A stretch of 52,363 bases of DNA. Source: Bauldia sp. Its GTDB lineage: Bacteria > Pseudomonadota > Alphaproteobacteria > Rhizobiales > Kaistiaceae. Shown one piece after another: positions 9,171 through 19,514 of the stretch. Each line of letters begins with the position of its first letter. The first letter of the stretch is position 1. The DNA is taken from assembly GCA_020442095.1 (NCBI GenBank), contig JAGRKY010000109.1, positions 1 to 52,363 of the forward strand, given 5' to 3'. The position numbers and the translations under genes were made by a program. The notes beneath the pieces were generated by a model that was given only the letters and a program-made list of their open reading frames with translations, was not told the origin of the DNA and did no database searches.

Positions 9171-9208
9171 TTGACAATGACATCTCAATCCTTCTTAAAT
9201 CGTTTTTA
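9171..9208 (+). promoter_or_regulatory. Importer B promoter with LacI-type operator
   Basis: TTGACA (9171-9176), an 18-bp spacer and TTAAAT (9195-9200) form a promoter. The -10 is the left half of the box TTAAATCGTTTTTA (9195-9208). This is the same operator-over-minus-10 design as at 214 and 5299. Confidence 0.65.
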
Positions 9209-9336
9209 TCGGCGATCCGCTTCCCCCATCGGGATCGGAGAAGACCGACACGAATGCAAAAGACTGATCCCTCGAGGATCACCCTGGAGGGGAAGGAGGT
9301 CGCTGGCGCGACCCCGCAACCAAGGAGCAAATCCAA

Positions 9337-10266
9337 ATGTTGAAACCAGCGTTGTCCGCGCTCGCGGCGGCAGCCTTCGTTCTCACGGCGCATGCAGCAT
9401 CGGCGAAGGATCTGGAATCCGTCGGCATCATCGTCGGTCCGCTCGGCAATCCGTTCTACGTCGCACTTGCCAAGGGCATCGAGACCGAGGTCAAGAAGAT
9501 CAACCCGGACGCCGAAGTCACCGCCGTCTCGAACGACTACGACCTCAACAAGGACGTGACCGCGATCGAGACCTTCATCGCATCGGGCACCGACATCATC
9601 TTCCTCGATGCGGCGGATTCGGAAGCCATTGCGCCGACCGTCAAGAAGGCGCTCGACGCGGGCGTCCTCGTCATCGGCGTCGATGCGGGCGCCAAGGGCG
9701 CGCCGGTCAACCTGACCGTCGATCACACCGCCGCCGGCAAGGTCGCCTGCCAGTATCTTGCCGACTACCTCGACCACAAGGGCAAGGTGGTGATCATCGA
9801 CAGCGTCCCGATGGTCGCGATCGCGCAGCGCGTCGAAGGCTGCAAGGAAGTCATCGCCCAGTATCCGGACATGGAGGTCATCTCGTCCGACCAGCGCGGC
9901 GACGGCTCCCGCGACTCCGGCCTGAAGGTGATGCAGACCCTGCTCACCCGCTTCCCGGAGGTCGACGGTGTCTTCTCGATCAACGACCAGATGGCGATCG
10001 GCGCCGAACTTGCCGCCAAGCAGCTCGGCCGCAAGGTCGCGATCGTCGGCATCGACGGCTCGCCCGAGGCCGAGGAAGCGCTGAAGAACGACACGATGTT
10101 CGTCGGCTCGGCCGCACAGTCGCCCTTCAACGTCGGCGCCAAGTCGGTCGAGGTCGGCTACAAGCTCTTCCAGGGCGAGAAGCCGGAGTCGGACGTCATC
10201 CTGATAGCGCCGACCATCCTCAGCCGCGAGAACCTCGCCGACTACCAGGGCTGGACGGCCAACTGA
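9337..10266 (+). CDS. Importer B: periplasmic sugar-type substrate-binding protein
   Basis: The 309-residue protein has a signal peptide with a probable cleavage after ASA near residue 23 and a Peripla_BP_4 fold resembling RbsB. It shows the [12 protein letters not shown] opening and the [12 protein letters not shown] segment of ribose-type binding proteins. It is the first gene of the B operon, with ribosome site AAGGAG 9 bp upstream. A perfect hairpin follows at 10283. Sequence differs clearly from the binding proteins of A, C and D, so the ligand is probably different. Confidence 0.9.
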   Translation: MLKPALSALAAAAFVLTAHAASAKDLESVGIIVGPLGNPFYVALAKGIETEVKKINPDAEVTAVSNDYDLNKDVTAIETFIASGTDIIFLDAADSEAIAPTVKKALDAGVLVIGVDAGAKGAPVNLTVDHTAAGKVACQYLADYLDHKGKVVIIDSVPMVAIAQRVEGCKEVIAQYPDMEVISSDQRGDGSRDSGLKVMQTLLTRFPEVDGVFSINDQMAIGAELAAKQLGRKVAIVGIDGSPEAEEALKNDTMFVGSAAQSPFNVGAKSVEVGYKLFQGEKPESDVILIAPTILSRENLADYQGWTAN

Positions 10267-10282
10267 TCCGCATGATCAAAAA

Positions 10283-10316
10283 GGGCGCCGCGCATCCCTT
10301 GCGTTGCGCGGCGCCC
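10283..10316 (+). terminator. Hairpin between SBP and ATPase genes of importer B
   Basis: GGGCGCCGCGCA and TGCGCGGCGCCC form a perfect 12-bp stem with a 10-nt loop, 17 bp after the binding-protein stop. There is no U-run after it. It probably acts as a partial terminator or 3'-end stabiliser that lets the binding protein be made in excess. Confidence 0.6.
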
Positions 10317-10342
10317 GAAGGCTTGCTGACGGACTAAGCCTG

Positions 10343-11923
<1,581 letters not shown>

Positions 11924-11926
11924 CCA

Positions 11927-12949
11927 ATGACCTTGCGGAGCCAGAATAGTCCCGACAAGGTCGCTGCCGCGGCATCGGCCCCCAAACCCGTCCATCTTGT
12001 CCGCCATGGTGTCGGCTTCGGCCTCCGCACGCTCGGCATGCTGCCGGTGCTGCTGATCCTCTGTATCGGATTCCAGCTCCTCAACGACCGCTTCGGAACG
12101 CTCCAGAACCTGTCGATCATCACCCAGCAGGCCTCGATCAACGTCGTGCTTGCCGCCGGCATGACCTTCGTCATCCTCACCTCCGGGATCGACCTCTCCG
12201 TCGGTTCGATCCTCGCCTTCTCGGCGATGGTGGCGGTGATCGTTTCGAAGATCCCGGAACTCGGCATGCTGGGGATTCCGGCCGGGCTTATCGCCGGGCT
12301 TCTCTGCGGCATGATCAACGGCGGGCTGATCGCGGGGTTCCGATTACCCCCCTTCATTGTCACGCTGGGCACCCTGACGGCAGTCAGGGGCTTTGCCCGC
12401 CTCCTCGGCAACGACCAGACGGTGATCAATTCGGAGCTTCCCTTCGCCTTCATCGGCACCGGCTCCTTTTTCGGAATCCCGCTCCTCGTCGTCATCGCCG
12501 CGGTGGTGATCGTGGCATCATGGTTCATCCTGCGACGGACGGTGCTCGGGATTTATGTCTATTCCGTCGGCGGCAATCCGAGCGGCTCGCGGCTCGCCGG
12601 CATCCGCGTCTGGGCGGTGATCCTCTTCGTCTATGCCTTCTCCGGCCTCTGCGCCGGCGTTGGCGGCGTCATGTCGGTCGGCCGCCTCTATGCCGCGAAC
12701 GGCATCCAGCTCGGGCAGGCCTACGAGCTCGACGCAATCGCTGCGGTCATCCTCGGCGGAACGAGCTTCGTTGGTGGCATCGGCTCGATCTGGGGCACCC
12801 TTGTCGGCGCGCTCATCATCGCGGTGATGAGCAACGGCCTGATCCTGACCGGCGTTCCCGATATCTGGCAATATATCGTCAAGGGGCTGGTGATCATCGG
12901 CGCCGTGACGCTCGACCGGTTCCGCCAGAGCGGCGAAGCCCGTATCTGA
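11927..12949 (+). CDS. Importer B: CUT2 ABC permease
   Basis: The 340-residue protein is an RbsC-type permease with many membrane segments. It has the family marks TSGIDLSVGSILA, MINGGLIAGFRLPPFIVTLG and SVGGNPSGSRLAGIRV, and LDAIAAVILGGTSFVGG. It follows the ATPase after 3 bp with a GGAGCC ribosome site inside the ATPase end, so the two are translationally close. It ends the B operon; the downstream gene is convergent. Confidence 0.9.
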   Translation: MTLRSQNSPDKVAAAASAPKPVHLVRHGVGFGLRTLGMLPVLLILCIGFQLLNDRFGTLQNLSIITQQASINVVLAAGMTFVILTSGIDLSVGSILAFSAMVAVIVSKIPELGMLGIPAGLIAGLLCGMINGGLIAGFRLPPFIVTLGTLTAVRGFARLLGNDQTVINSELPFAFIGTGSFFGIPLLVVIAAVVIVASWFILRRTVLGIYVYSVGGNPSGSRLAGIRVWAVILFVYAFSGLCAGVGGVMSVGRLYAANGIQLGQAYELDAIAAVILGGTSFVGGIGSIWGTLVGALIIAVMSNGLILTGVPDIWQYIVKGLVIIGAVTLDRFRQSGEARI

Positions 12950-13079
12950 CCCCGGCGCCGCTGCAGAAGGAAGTTTCAGCTGCGCGCGAGAGTTGACCTG
13001 TCTGGCTGCGCGCCCGGTCTGCTGCGAACTCGTCTCTGTCACCCCTTTCCATCGCCAAACAGGGTGACATATCAATCCT

Positions 13080-13094
13080 GCCTCCTTGGGAGGC
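13080..13094. terminator. Small hairpin between convergent genes
   Basis: GCCTCC-TTG-GGAGGC is a 6-bp stem in the 247-bp spacer between the B permease and the convergent 2-hydroxyacid dehydrogenase. A GTCACCC/GGGTGAC inverted repeat lies just before it (about 13039-13069). No clear U-run follows, so terminator function is uncertain. Nothing else was recognised in this spacer. Confidence 0.3.
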
Positions 13095-13196
13095 TGTGGC
13101 GGGCGGTTCGAAAAGCCTCCGCGGTCGATTTTGCGTCTGCATGAGCCGAGATTCGGCCGGGTAGCCATTCGTCTCGCTTTCGGTCGGGTTGACGAT

Positions 13197-14360
13197 CTAG
13201 GAGCGAGACCAGTTATCGGGAACAGAGTCGAGGTAGGACCGATCCAGTCCTGACGCCTTAGGACACCCGACCAAAGCAAGGCAGCGGTCAAACTCGTCCC
13301 TGAAGATCGAAAGCGCCCGCATCGCTCCGGCTTCGCCGGCAGCCGCCACGCCAAAGAGAGTTGGACGCCCCGCCATCACCGCATTCGCGCCGAGCGCGAG
13401 CGCTTTTGCAATACTGGCGCCGCGCCTCACCCCGCCATCGAGGAACACCTCGGCGCGCCCATCGACCGCCGCAACGATCCCGGGCAACGCCGAGATCGCG
13501 GCCACACTGCCGTCGGCCTGCCGGCCACCGTGATTGGATACGGCGATCGCGTCGAAGCCGCGGGCAACCGCCTCCGTTGCGTCCGCAGGGGAGAGGACGC
13601 CCTTGATGACCAGCTTGCGCGGCCAGATCTGCCTCAGCCATTCGGCACCGTCCCAGTCCATGGACGGATCCATCTTTTCACTGATCACCCGGATCATTGC
13701 GTCAGGCGGTTCCGGCGGCGCGCCGGGCTCCACGAAATTCTCAATTCGTGGCACGCCGTCGCGGAGTATGTGGGCCGTCCACCGCGGACGCCGCAGGACA
13801 TCCCAGACGAACCGGGGGGAGATCCGGAAAGGGATGGTGAAGCCGTTGCGTTCGTCGCGGTCGCGCTGACCAACCACAGGCAGGTCAGCGGTGAGAACCA
13901 ACGCTTCGTAGTCAGCGGCAAGGGCCCTCTCCACCAGGGAACGGACGAGTTCGCGATCCTTGTACACATAGATCTGGAACCAGTGGCGCCCGTCCGGCGC
14001 AGCGCGCGCAAAATCCTCAAGCCGGATACTCGCGTTGGAGCTGAGGACAATCGGTATCCCGTGGGCCGCCGCCGCTCGCGCCAGGGCCCTGTCAGCATCG
14101 TGCCGCGCCAGCGCAGACAGGCCTGTCGGCGAAATGATCATCGGAAATGCAGCATCGCGCCCCAGGATCGAGACCGACAGATCGCGCCTGGATACGTCGA
14201 CGAGCACGCGTGGACGAAAGGAAAGAGCATCGAATTCGGCGCTGTTCGCGCGCAGCGTGATTTCGTCTCCAGCGCCGCCATCTATGTAGTCGAATATCGT
14301 TTTCGGGAGCCGGCGGCGCGCCATCATCCGCAGGTCCGCTATCGTGACTGCTTCCTTCAT
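13197..14360 (-). CDS. FMN-dependent alpha-hydroxy acid dehydrogenase (L-lactate/mandelate dehydrogenase family)
   Basis: The 387-residue protein matches the length of LldD and mandelate dehydrogenases. It has the FMN/TIM-barrel segments IISPTGLSALAR and LTADLPVVGQRD, and the catalytic His277 in the hallmark SNHGGRQ, followed by the phosphate-binding FLDGGVRRG and AGRPTLFG. It oxidises an L-2-hydroxy acid to the 2-keto acid, passing electrons to the respiratory chain or oxygen. It is transcribed away from importer C. The family is certain; lactate as substrate is not. The ribosome site is weak (GAAG). Confidence 0.88.
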   Translation of the reverse strand: MKEAVTIADLRMMARRRLPKTIFDYIDGGAGDEITLRANSAEFDALSFRPRVLVDVSRRDLSVSILGRDAAFPMIISPTGLSALARHDADRALARAAAAHGIPIVLSSNASIRLEDFARAAPDGRHWFQIYVYKDRELVRSLVERALAADYEALVLTADLPVVGQRDRDERNGFTIPFRISPRFVWDVLRRPRWTAHILRDGVPRIENFVEPGAPPEPPDAMIRVISEKMDPSMDWDGAEWLRQIWPRKLVIKGVLSPADATEAVARGFDAIAVSNHGGRQADGSVAAISALPGIVAAVDGRAEVFLDGGVRRGASIAKALALGANAVMAGRPTLFGVAAAGEAGAMRALSIFRDEFDRCLALVGCPKASGLDRSYLDSVPDNWSRS

Positions 14361-14693
14361 CGATCTTCAAACCATCCTGTTCGCGCCGAAGTGCACTCGG
14401 GCATTTTCCGAGAAATCGCGCAGGCTTGCCGGATCACGCGCATCTCAGGCTGTCATACCACATAGCGGTTTTTCGATTGGCCATGCCTCGCGACATCTGG
14501 CCGAAGACAAAGTCGATGCGCGCGGAAAACGGCCGTTTTCTGCGATTTTTTGAACTCGGCGCGCCAAGTCGTCGAGGCGTTAAGTGTCTGCGCTTGACTC
14601 GCTCATACCCGAATTTCATAATCAGACCGCAAGCTATCAGATAGGTAGGTTAGCTGATTTTTATACCAAACCGTACAACCAAAGGGGGAGGAA
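14361..14693. other. Divergent intergenic region between hydroxyacid dehydrogenase and importer C
   Basis: This 333-bp stretch has no recognisable gene. It holds the importer C promoter (14594-14622), the interrupted palindrome CTATC-A-GATAG about 10 bp after that promoter's -10, and three CATACC/TATACC elements at 14454, 14604 and 14662. In reverse these read GGTATG or GGTATA, which is the half-site type bound by NanR-like GntR regulators. Confidence 0.5.
14594..14622 (+). promoter_or_regulatory. Importer C promoter
   Basis: TTGACT (14594-14599), a 17-bp spacer and CATAAT (14617-14622) make a strong sigma70-like promoter. It would give a leader of about 65 nt before the binding-protein gene. 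Confidence 0.65.
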
Positions 14694-15818
14694 ATGCGAG
14701 TTCGGATCTCACAACTTCTTCTGCTCGGCGCGCTGGGCGCGGCGACAGTCAGCCTGCCTGGATTCATGTGCGCGACCAGTTCCCCGGCGCTGGCAGACGA
14801 ACTCAGCGATGCCAAGGCGGCGGTGGAACAATTCACCGGTCCGCAGACGGCATGGACAGGGCCGGCATCAGGGCCGAAGGCGACCGCCGGCAAGCGCGTG
14901 GTCTTCGTCTCCTGCGGCGCCTTCAATCAGATTTGCGTCAGCGTCGGGAAGTCGGTGGAGGAGGCCGCCGCCAAGATCGGTTGGGAAGTCACCACTATCG
15001 ACGGCAAGGGCAATGCCAGTGGCTGGTTGTCGGCATGGAACCAGGCGCTGGCGCTGAAGCCTGATGGCATCATCGGCTTCACCAGTGCAGATGCAGTGCA
15101 GGCCCCTCTCGAAGAGGCCGGCAAGATGGGGATCCCGGCGGTTGGCATCCTGGCCGCCGCCAAGCCCGGCCCCGACCCTGAAGAAGGACTTTTCACCAAC
15201 GTCTCGCAGGATCCGGCAACGATCGGAAAGGCGGAGGCGCAATACGCCATCGCCAAGTCCGACGGGACCGCGCGGGTCGTCATTGTCTATGACGCTCTTT
15301 ACGCGATCGCCCGGTACAAGGCCGAGGCGATGAAGGCCGAAATCGAGAAATGCTCGGGCTGCGAAATCCTCGAATACGTCAACACGCCCGCCGCCCAGAT
15401 CGAGCAGAATGCCGGTCAGCTCATTTCCAGCTGGGTGAGCAAATACGGCTCCGAGCCGATCTGGATCTTGACCGTCGGCGATGTCTTTGCCGACTTCATG
15501 GTCAATCCGCTTCGGGCCGGTGGCGTCGATCCGTCGGACGTCATGATCGTCGCCGCGGACGGTTTTCCGTCAGCCTATTCGCGCATTCGCAAGGGCGACT
15601 ACCAGGTCGTCACCATCCCTCAGCCGCATACCGAACTCGCATACCAGGCGGTGGATGAGTTGAACCGCGCGTTCAACGGAGCGCCGGCCAGCGGGTATGC
15701 GCCCGACGTCTATATCGTCGAGAAGTCCAACGTCGACCTCTATGGCGGTGACCAGAACATGTTCACGCCCGACAACAACTTCGCAGACCATTATCTGAGC
15801 ATCTGGACCGGAGAATAG
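14694..15818 (+). CDS. Importer C: periplasmic sugar-type substrate-binding protein
   Basis: The 374-residue protein has a long signal peptide with probable cleavage after ALA near residue 33, then a Peripla_BP_4-like fold. It is longer than the binding proteins of A and B and has extra N-terminal sequence (DAKAAVEQFTG) seen in a subgroup of CUT2-associated proteins. It contains four cysteines in the mature part, including the pair in CSGCEIL. The start follows GGGGGAGG, a very strong ribosome site. Ligand unknown. The permease follows after a hairpin. Confidence 0.88.
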   Translation: MRVRISQLLLLGALGAATVSLPGFMCATSSPALADELSDAKAAVEQFTGPQTAWTGPASGPKATAGKRVVFVSCGAFNQICVSVGKSVEEAAAKIGWEVTTIDGKGNASGWLSAWNQALALKPDGIIGFTSADAVQAPLEEAGKMGIPAVGILAAAKPGPDPEEGLFTNVSQDPATIGKAEAQYAIAKSDGTARVVIVYDALYAIARYKAEAMKAEIEKCSGCEILEYVNTPAAQIEQNAGQLISSWVSKYGSEPIWILTVGDVFADFMVNPLRAGGVDPSDVMIVAADGFPSAYSRIRKGDYQVVTIPQPHTELAYQAVDELNRAFNGAPASGYAPDVYIVEKSNVDLYGGDQNMFTPDNNFADHYLSIWTGE

Positions 15819-15863
15819 TCTGCTTGCCACGCGGTTCTTCTTGTCGGCCGCATCCTGAAACAA

Positions 15864-15892
15864 GCGATGGCCCCGGCTCTCGGGGCCATCGC
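15864..15892 (+). terminator. Hairpin between SBP and permease genes of importer C
   Basis: GCGATGGCCCCG and CGGGGCCATCGC form a perfect 12-bp stem around a 5-nt loop, followed by ATTTCTTT. It is a plausible partial rho-independent terminator or 3' stabiliser in the spacer after the binding-protein gene. Confidence 0.65.
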
Positions 15893-15924
15893 ATTTCTTT
15901 CCGACTCAGCAGAGGGGCGTAAGG

Positions 15925-16920
15925 GTGCCGATTTCCGCTTGGCTTGGGCGTGCCTTGTCGCGCAACGCACTTCTCGTCGTGCTGATCCTGCTTCTGGCAA
16001 CATTCTCGATCCTGTTGCCGGATACGTTTCCCACCGCATTCAATTTCCGCACGGTCCTCAACGAGAAGGCGATCGTCGCACTGCTTGCCTTGGCAGTGCT
16101 GGTTCCCCTTTCGGCAGGCAACTACGATCTTTCGGTCGGATCGGTGCTGGGCCTTGCGCACATTCTGACCATAGGCCTGCAGGTGAAGAACGGCTTGCCA
16201 TGGGGCCTTGCCGTCTTCCTGGCGATCGCGATCTCCGCTCTGGTCGGCGCCGTGAGCGGAATCCTGGTGACGCGCTTTCGTGTCGGGTCGTTCATCGCAA
16301 CATTGGGCGTCGGGACGATCGTTTACGGAATAGGCCTCTGGTACACCGGGGGCGAACAGCTGAACGGCGAACTGCCAGATGGCTTCCTCGCTATCGCGTC
16401 GCGCGTGCTCGGCGTCCCTCTTCCTGCGATTATCGCGCTGATCGTCGCGATCGTGATGTGGCTGGTCTATTCCTATTCGCTGGCCGGCCGATATCTTTAC
16501 GTCATCGGAGCCAACCCGCGGGCGGCGGAGCTCGTCGGAATTCCGGTCAAGGCTTTCACGTTTTCGACCTTCGTCGCGTCGGGACTGCTGACAGGATTTG
16601 CCGGCGTGATACTGGCAGCCGAACTGCGGGCCGCCCAGAGCGCCATCGGCCCCGAATATCTGTTGCCCGCCTTCGCGGCCGTGCTTTTTGGAGCGACATC
16701 CATTGACCCGGGAAGGGTCAACGTCTGGGGCACTGTGCTGGCCGTTCTGGTTCTCGCCGCGGCCGTCTCAGGGCTGCAACAGCTCGGCGCCAAGGCTTAC
16801 GTCGAGCCACTCTTCAACGGCGGGATGCTCGTCATCGCGGTAGCGATCGCGGCCCACGTCACGGAGCGCCGCCAGGAGAGAAGAAAGGCGAGCCACCGAC
16901 AGGCGAAACCGCCAAGCTGA
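15925..16920 (+). CDS. Importer C: CUT2 ABC permease
   Basis: The 331-residue protein is a BPD_transp_2 permease with the marks AGNYDLSVGSVLGL, LVTRFRVGSFIATLG and VIGANPRAAELVGIPV. It starts at a GTG preceded by GGGGCGTAAGG. It ends with a basic cytoplasmic tail. The gene ends only 15 bp from the stop of the convergent ATPase gene, which is its likely partner. Confidence 0.87.
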   Translation: MPISAWLGRALSRNALLVVLILLLATFSILLPDTFPTAFNFRTVLNEKAIVALLALAVLVPLSAGNYDLSVGSVLGLAHILTIGLQVKNGLPWGLAVFLAIAISALVGAVSGILVTRFRVGSFIATLGVGTIVYGIGLWYTGGEQLNGELPDGFLAIASRVLGVPLPAIIALIVAIVMWLVYSYSLAGRYLYVIGANPRAAELVGIPVKAFTFSTFVASGLLTGFAGVILAAELRAAQSAIGPEYLLPAFAAVLFGATSIDPGRVNVWGTVLAVLVLAAAVSGLQQLGAKAYVEPLFNGGMLVIAVAIAAHVTERRQERRKASHRQAKPPS

Positions 16921-16935
16921 TACCGGAGCCAGCGA

Positions 16936-18438
16936 CTAGGCGGCGGTTTCCTCGATCTCGCCAGACGCTGTTTCGGTCAGGCGGGCAATCGTGATCTCGT
17001 TCCGACTGAGTTCGGCAATCGGGCGGCCGCGGTCGAACACCAGCGCGCGATGGGCCACTCTTTCGACCTCCTCGAAATCGGACGATACAAGCAGGACTGC
17101 CAATCCGTTCTCGAGTGCGGTGTTGATGAGGCTGTAGATCTCGGCCTTGCTTCCGACGTCGACGCCGATGGTCGGCTCCTCCAGCACGAGCAGCCGACAC
17201 TCTGCCTCGATCCAGCGCGACAGAATGACCTTTTGCTGATTGCCGCCCGACAGGACGAGGATCGGTCGCTCGGTGTCGGGTGGCCGAACTGAAAGACGGC
17301 GCAACACTTCGGCGGCACGTTTCCTCTCGCTCCCCCGCGGGATCGGACCAAACGGCTTCGCCCCGACCAGAATCGGATTCGCAAACAGGTTTTCGCGCAC
17401 CGTCAGGCTCGCCGCGAGACTCTCCTCGCGCCGCTTGCTCGACACGAATCCGATCCGCTGTCTGGTGGCCGCCCGCGGGCTGGCCAACGCCACTGTCCTG
17501 CCGCCGAGCGATACGCTCCCGCCCTCGATGACAACGTCACCGAAGATCGCGCGCCCGACCACGTCGTGCCCGGCACCGCGAAGCCCGACCAATCCGAGTA
17601 TTTCGCCGCGCGCCAGCGAAAAGGAAGCTGGCCCGACGCCCTCGGCCACGAGGGCATCCACCTTCAAGACCGTTTCGGCGTCGACAGCGGGCGCGTCCGC
17701 CGCGTGCTGTTCTTCAAGTCGCCTTCCGACAATCGCGTGCACCAGCGCCTGGGGCGAGGTATCGGCGACCATCGTGCTCTCGACCTTGCAGCCGTCGCGC
17801 AGCACGGTGGTTCGATCCGCGATGCGGAAGACCTCATCGAGCCTGTGCGTCACGTAGATGATTCCGATGCCCTCGGACCGGAGCTTATGAAGCGCATCCA
17901 TCAGCCAGGAGACATCCGCCTCCGGGAGTGCCGCCGTCGGTTCGTCGAGCACGAGGAGGTCCGCCCGCACGGAAAGCGCGCGCGCGATCGCGATAATGGA
18001 CTTTGCCGCAGCCGACAGGTCGGCGACCGGCATATCGGGGGAAATGTCTCCGCCAATTCGCTCAAGCGTTCTCGAGGCGAGATCATTGACCCCTTGCCAA
18101 TCGATAAGGCCGCCGCGTTTCGGATAACCAGCCACGATCGCAATATTCTCGGCGACGGTCATTTCGTCGACGAGTCCGAGATCCTGGTGGATGAAGGCGA
18201 TGGGATACCGTTCGCGTTCCGGATCGACGCGAGATCCGCGCCATCGCACCTCGCCCTCGTCGGCCTGATAGACACCTGCGAGGATCTTGATCAAGGTTGA
18301 CTTGCCGGCGCCGTTTTCTCCAAGCAGCGCATGCACCTCCCCGGCGTGAAACGCGATGCTGACGTCATCAAGGGCATGCGTATCGCCGAACTGCTTGCTT
18401 ATTCCGGCAACTTCGAGGAGCGGCGGAGTCTGCGTCAT
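16936..18438 (-). CDS. Importer C: CUT2 duplicated ABC ATPase
   Basis: The 500-residue protein has two nucleotide-binding domains. Domain 1: Walker A at residues 40-48 (GENGAGKST), LSAAAKS in place of LSGGQ, and LVLDEPTAAL. Domain 2: a weakened Walker A (GLRGAGHDV, lacking the Lys-Ser/Thr), LSGGNQQK, and LVLEEPTIGVD where Asp is replaced by Glu. It lies on the strand opposite to the SBP and permease and 6 bp after the GntR gene, so it is likely cotranscribed with the regulator. Only this ATPase lies nearby for importer C. Confidence 0.88.
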   Translation of the reverse strand: MTQTPPLLEVAGISKQFGDTHALDDVSIAFHAGEVHALLGENGAGKSTLIKILAGVYQADEGEVRWRGSRVDPERERYPIAFIHQDLGLVDEMTVAENIAIVAGYPKRGGLIDWQGVNDLASRTLERIGGDISPDMPVADLSAAAKSIIAIARALSVRADLLVLDEPTAALPEADVSWLMDALHKLRSEGIGIIYVTHRLDEVFRIADRTTVLRDGCKVESTMVADTSPQALVHAIVGRRLEEQHAADAPAVDAETVLKVDALVAEGVGPASFSLARGEILGLVGLRGAGHDVVGRAIFGDVVIEGGSVSLGGRTVALASPRAATRQRIGFVSSKRREESLAASLTVRENLFANPILVGAKPFGPIPRGSERKRAAEVLRRLSVRPPDTERPILVLSGGNQQKVILSRWIEAECRLLVLEEPTIGVDVGSKAEIYSLINTALENGLAVLLVSSDFEEVERVAHRALVFDRGRPIAELSRNEITIARLTETASGEIEETAA

Positions 18439-18444
18439 CCCGGG

Positions 18445-19260
18445 CTAGCCTCTTTTTATCCGGTCCAGATCTTCTTCTGCGGAGCTCGCCTCTTCCCCAC
18501 CGCGGGCGCTCCAATAGACGTCCACGATGGCCTTGAGGTGTTCCTCCATCCGTGCTTCGGCGGCATGCGGATCATGCGCCTTGATCGCCTCGTAGATCCG
18601 GCGGTGGGCCTCGTAGGCCGCTTCCTCCGTTCCCGCGGTACGGAGCGAGGTGCGGCGCTGTTCCATGAGCCATTCCACGACTGCGTTGTGAATGCCCATG
18701 AAAATCGAACTGCGGCTGATGGCAGCGATGGTGTAGTGGAACGCGACATCCGTACGGACAAAGGCGCTTTGGTCGCCAATGGCAGCGCGGTTCTCTTCCA
18801 GCGCGGTGGCGAGCGCTTCGATGTCCTCGTCGGTCGCCCTCTGCGCCGCCAGACGACAGAGCCCGACCTCGAACAACATACGGGCTTCCTGGAAACTCTG
18901 CACTCCGCCGGGCTGCGAAAGCAGAAGTCGCGCGGCGCCGGAGAGCTCGCCGACCAACGAGCGCGCGGTCGGCGCCGTAACACGTGCGCGCTCGCCGCTG
19001 TTGACCGAAACCAGTCCCATACGGGCGAGCGAAGCCAGCGCCTCGCGGACTGCCGAGCGCCCTACTCCCAGTTCGGCCATCAGTTCGCGCTCTGCGGGCA
19101 GGCTGTCGCCTACCTCGAAACGCCCCTCCCGGATCATCTCCTCAATTCGCAGCGCAACCTCTTCGTAGAGCCGGCGCCGCCTGATCGGTGCTTGCTTGGG
19201 CACGTAGGCGGGCTTGGCCACATCGGCCCTCGGGTCCTGGAGCCGATCTTGTCGTCGCAT
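18445..19260 (-). CDS. GntR-family regulator (FCD/NanR-like)
   Basis: The 271-residue protein has a GntR winged helix (about residues 28-95, with SLPAERELMAELGVGRSAVREAL) and a C-terminal all-helical FCD ligand domain with the metal-type histidines (VAFHYTIAA, EAHRRIYEAI, EEHLKAI). The N-terminal linker before the helix is long, as in NanR. It is the first gene of a unit with the importer C ATPase, and divergent from the SMP-30 gene. It probably controls both itself and importer C; the inverted repeat at 19368 over its own promoter is a candidate site. Confidence 0.85.
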   Translation of the reverse strand: MRRQDRLQDPRADVAKPAYVPKQAPIRRRRLYEEVALRIEEMIREGRFEVGDSLPAERELMAELGVGRSAVREALASLARMGLVSVNSGERARVTAPTARSLVGELSGAARLLLSQPGGVQSFQEARMLFEVGLCRLAAQRATDEDIEALATALEENRAAIGDQSAFVRTDVAFHYTIAAISRSSIFMGIHNAVVEWLMEQRRTSLRTAGTEEAAYEAHRRIYEAIKAHDPHAAEARMEEHLKAIVDVYWSARGGEEASSAEEDLDRIKRG

Positions 19261-19367
19261 TCATCCCCCTAAGATTGTAAATCGCGTGAAACTCGCGCCT
19301 AGGTCGCGGTCCTGCGGGCCACCCCACAGGACTGCGGGAACCCATAGAATCAACCACCTTCCTGGCG

Positions 19368-19398
19368 GTCCACCTTTCGGCATGTCTAACAGGTGGAC
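19368..19398. promoter_or_regulatory. Inverted repeat over the GntR promoter start region
   Basis: GTCCACCT (19368-19375) and AGGTGGAC (19391-19398) are perfect 8-bp arms around 15 bp. Inside is GTTAGAC on the minus strand, a GT-N3-AC core like that used by FadR-subfamily regulators. It lies at the expected transcription start of the GntR gene, suited to autoregulation. Confidence 0.45.
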
Positions 19399-19425
19399 TA
19401 TATAATAGCCCCATCGGAGCGACAA
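19397..19425 (-). promoter_or_regulatory. Promoter of the GntR-ATPase unit
   Basis: On the minus strand TTGTCG (19420-19425), a 17-bp spacer and TATAGT (19397-19402) form a good promoter. On the plus strand the same stretch contains TATAAT (19401-19406), which could serve the SMP-30 gene, but no -35 match was found for it. Confidence 0.5.
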
Positions 19426-19514
19426 CCACCGGGAGGACCGCCGCGGCTCCGCCGCCGGCCGGATGTCCCCGGACAGCTGGCTTCTGAAACGATCATTGAG
19501 AGCGACCCGAGGCA

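Larger units (their letters stand above)
8995..9336 (+). other. Intergenic leader of importer B
   Basis: This 342-bp stretch has no convincing gene. It contains an upstream palindrome at 9060-9071, the B promoter and operator at 9171-9208, and a leader of about 130 nt rich in GGAGG-like tracts before the binding-protein gene, whose own ribosome site is AAGGAG at about 9324. Confidence 0.6.

Noticed and set aside
13039..13069. GTCACCC/GGGTGAC inverted repeat as an operator
   Set aside because: It lies between two convergent gene ends with no promoter nearby, so an operator role is unlikely; it may at most aid transcription termination.
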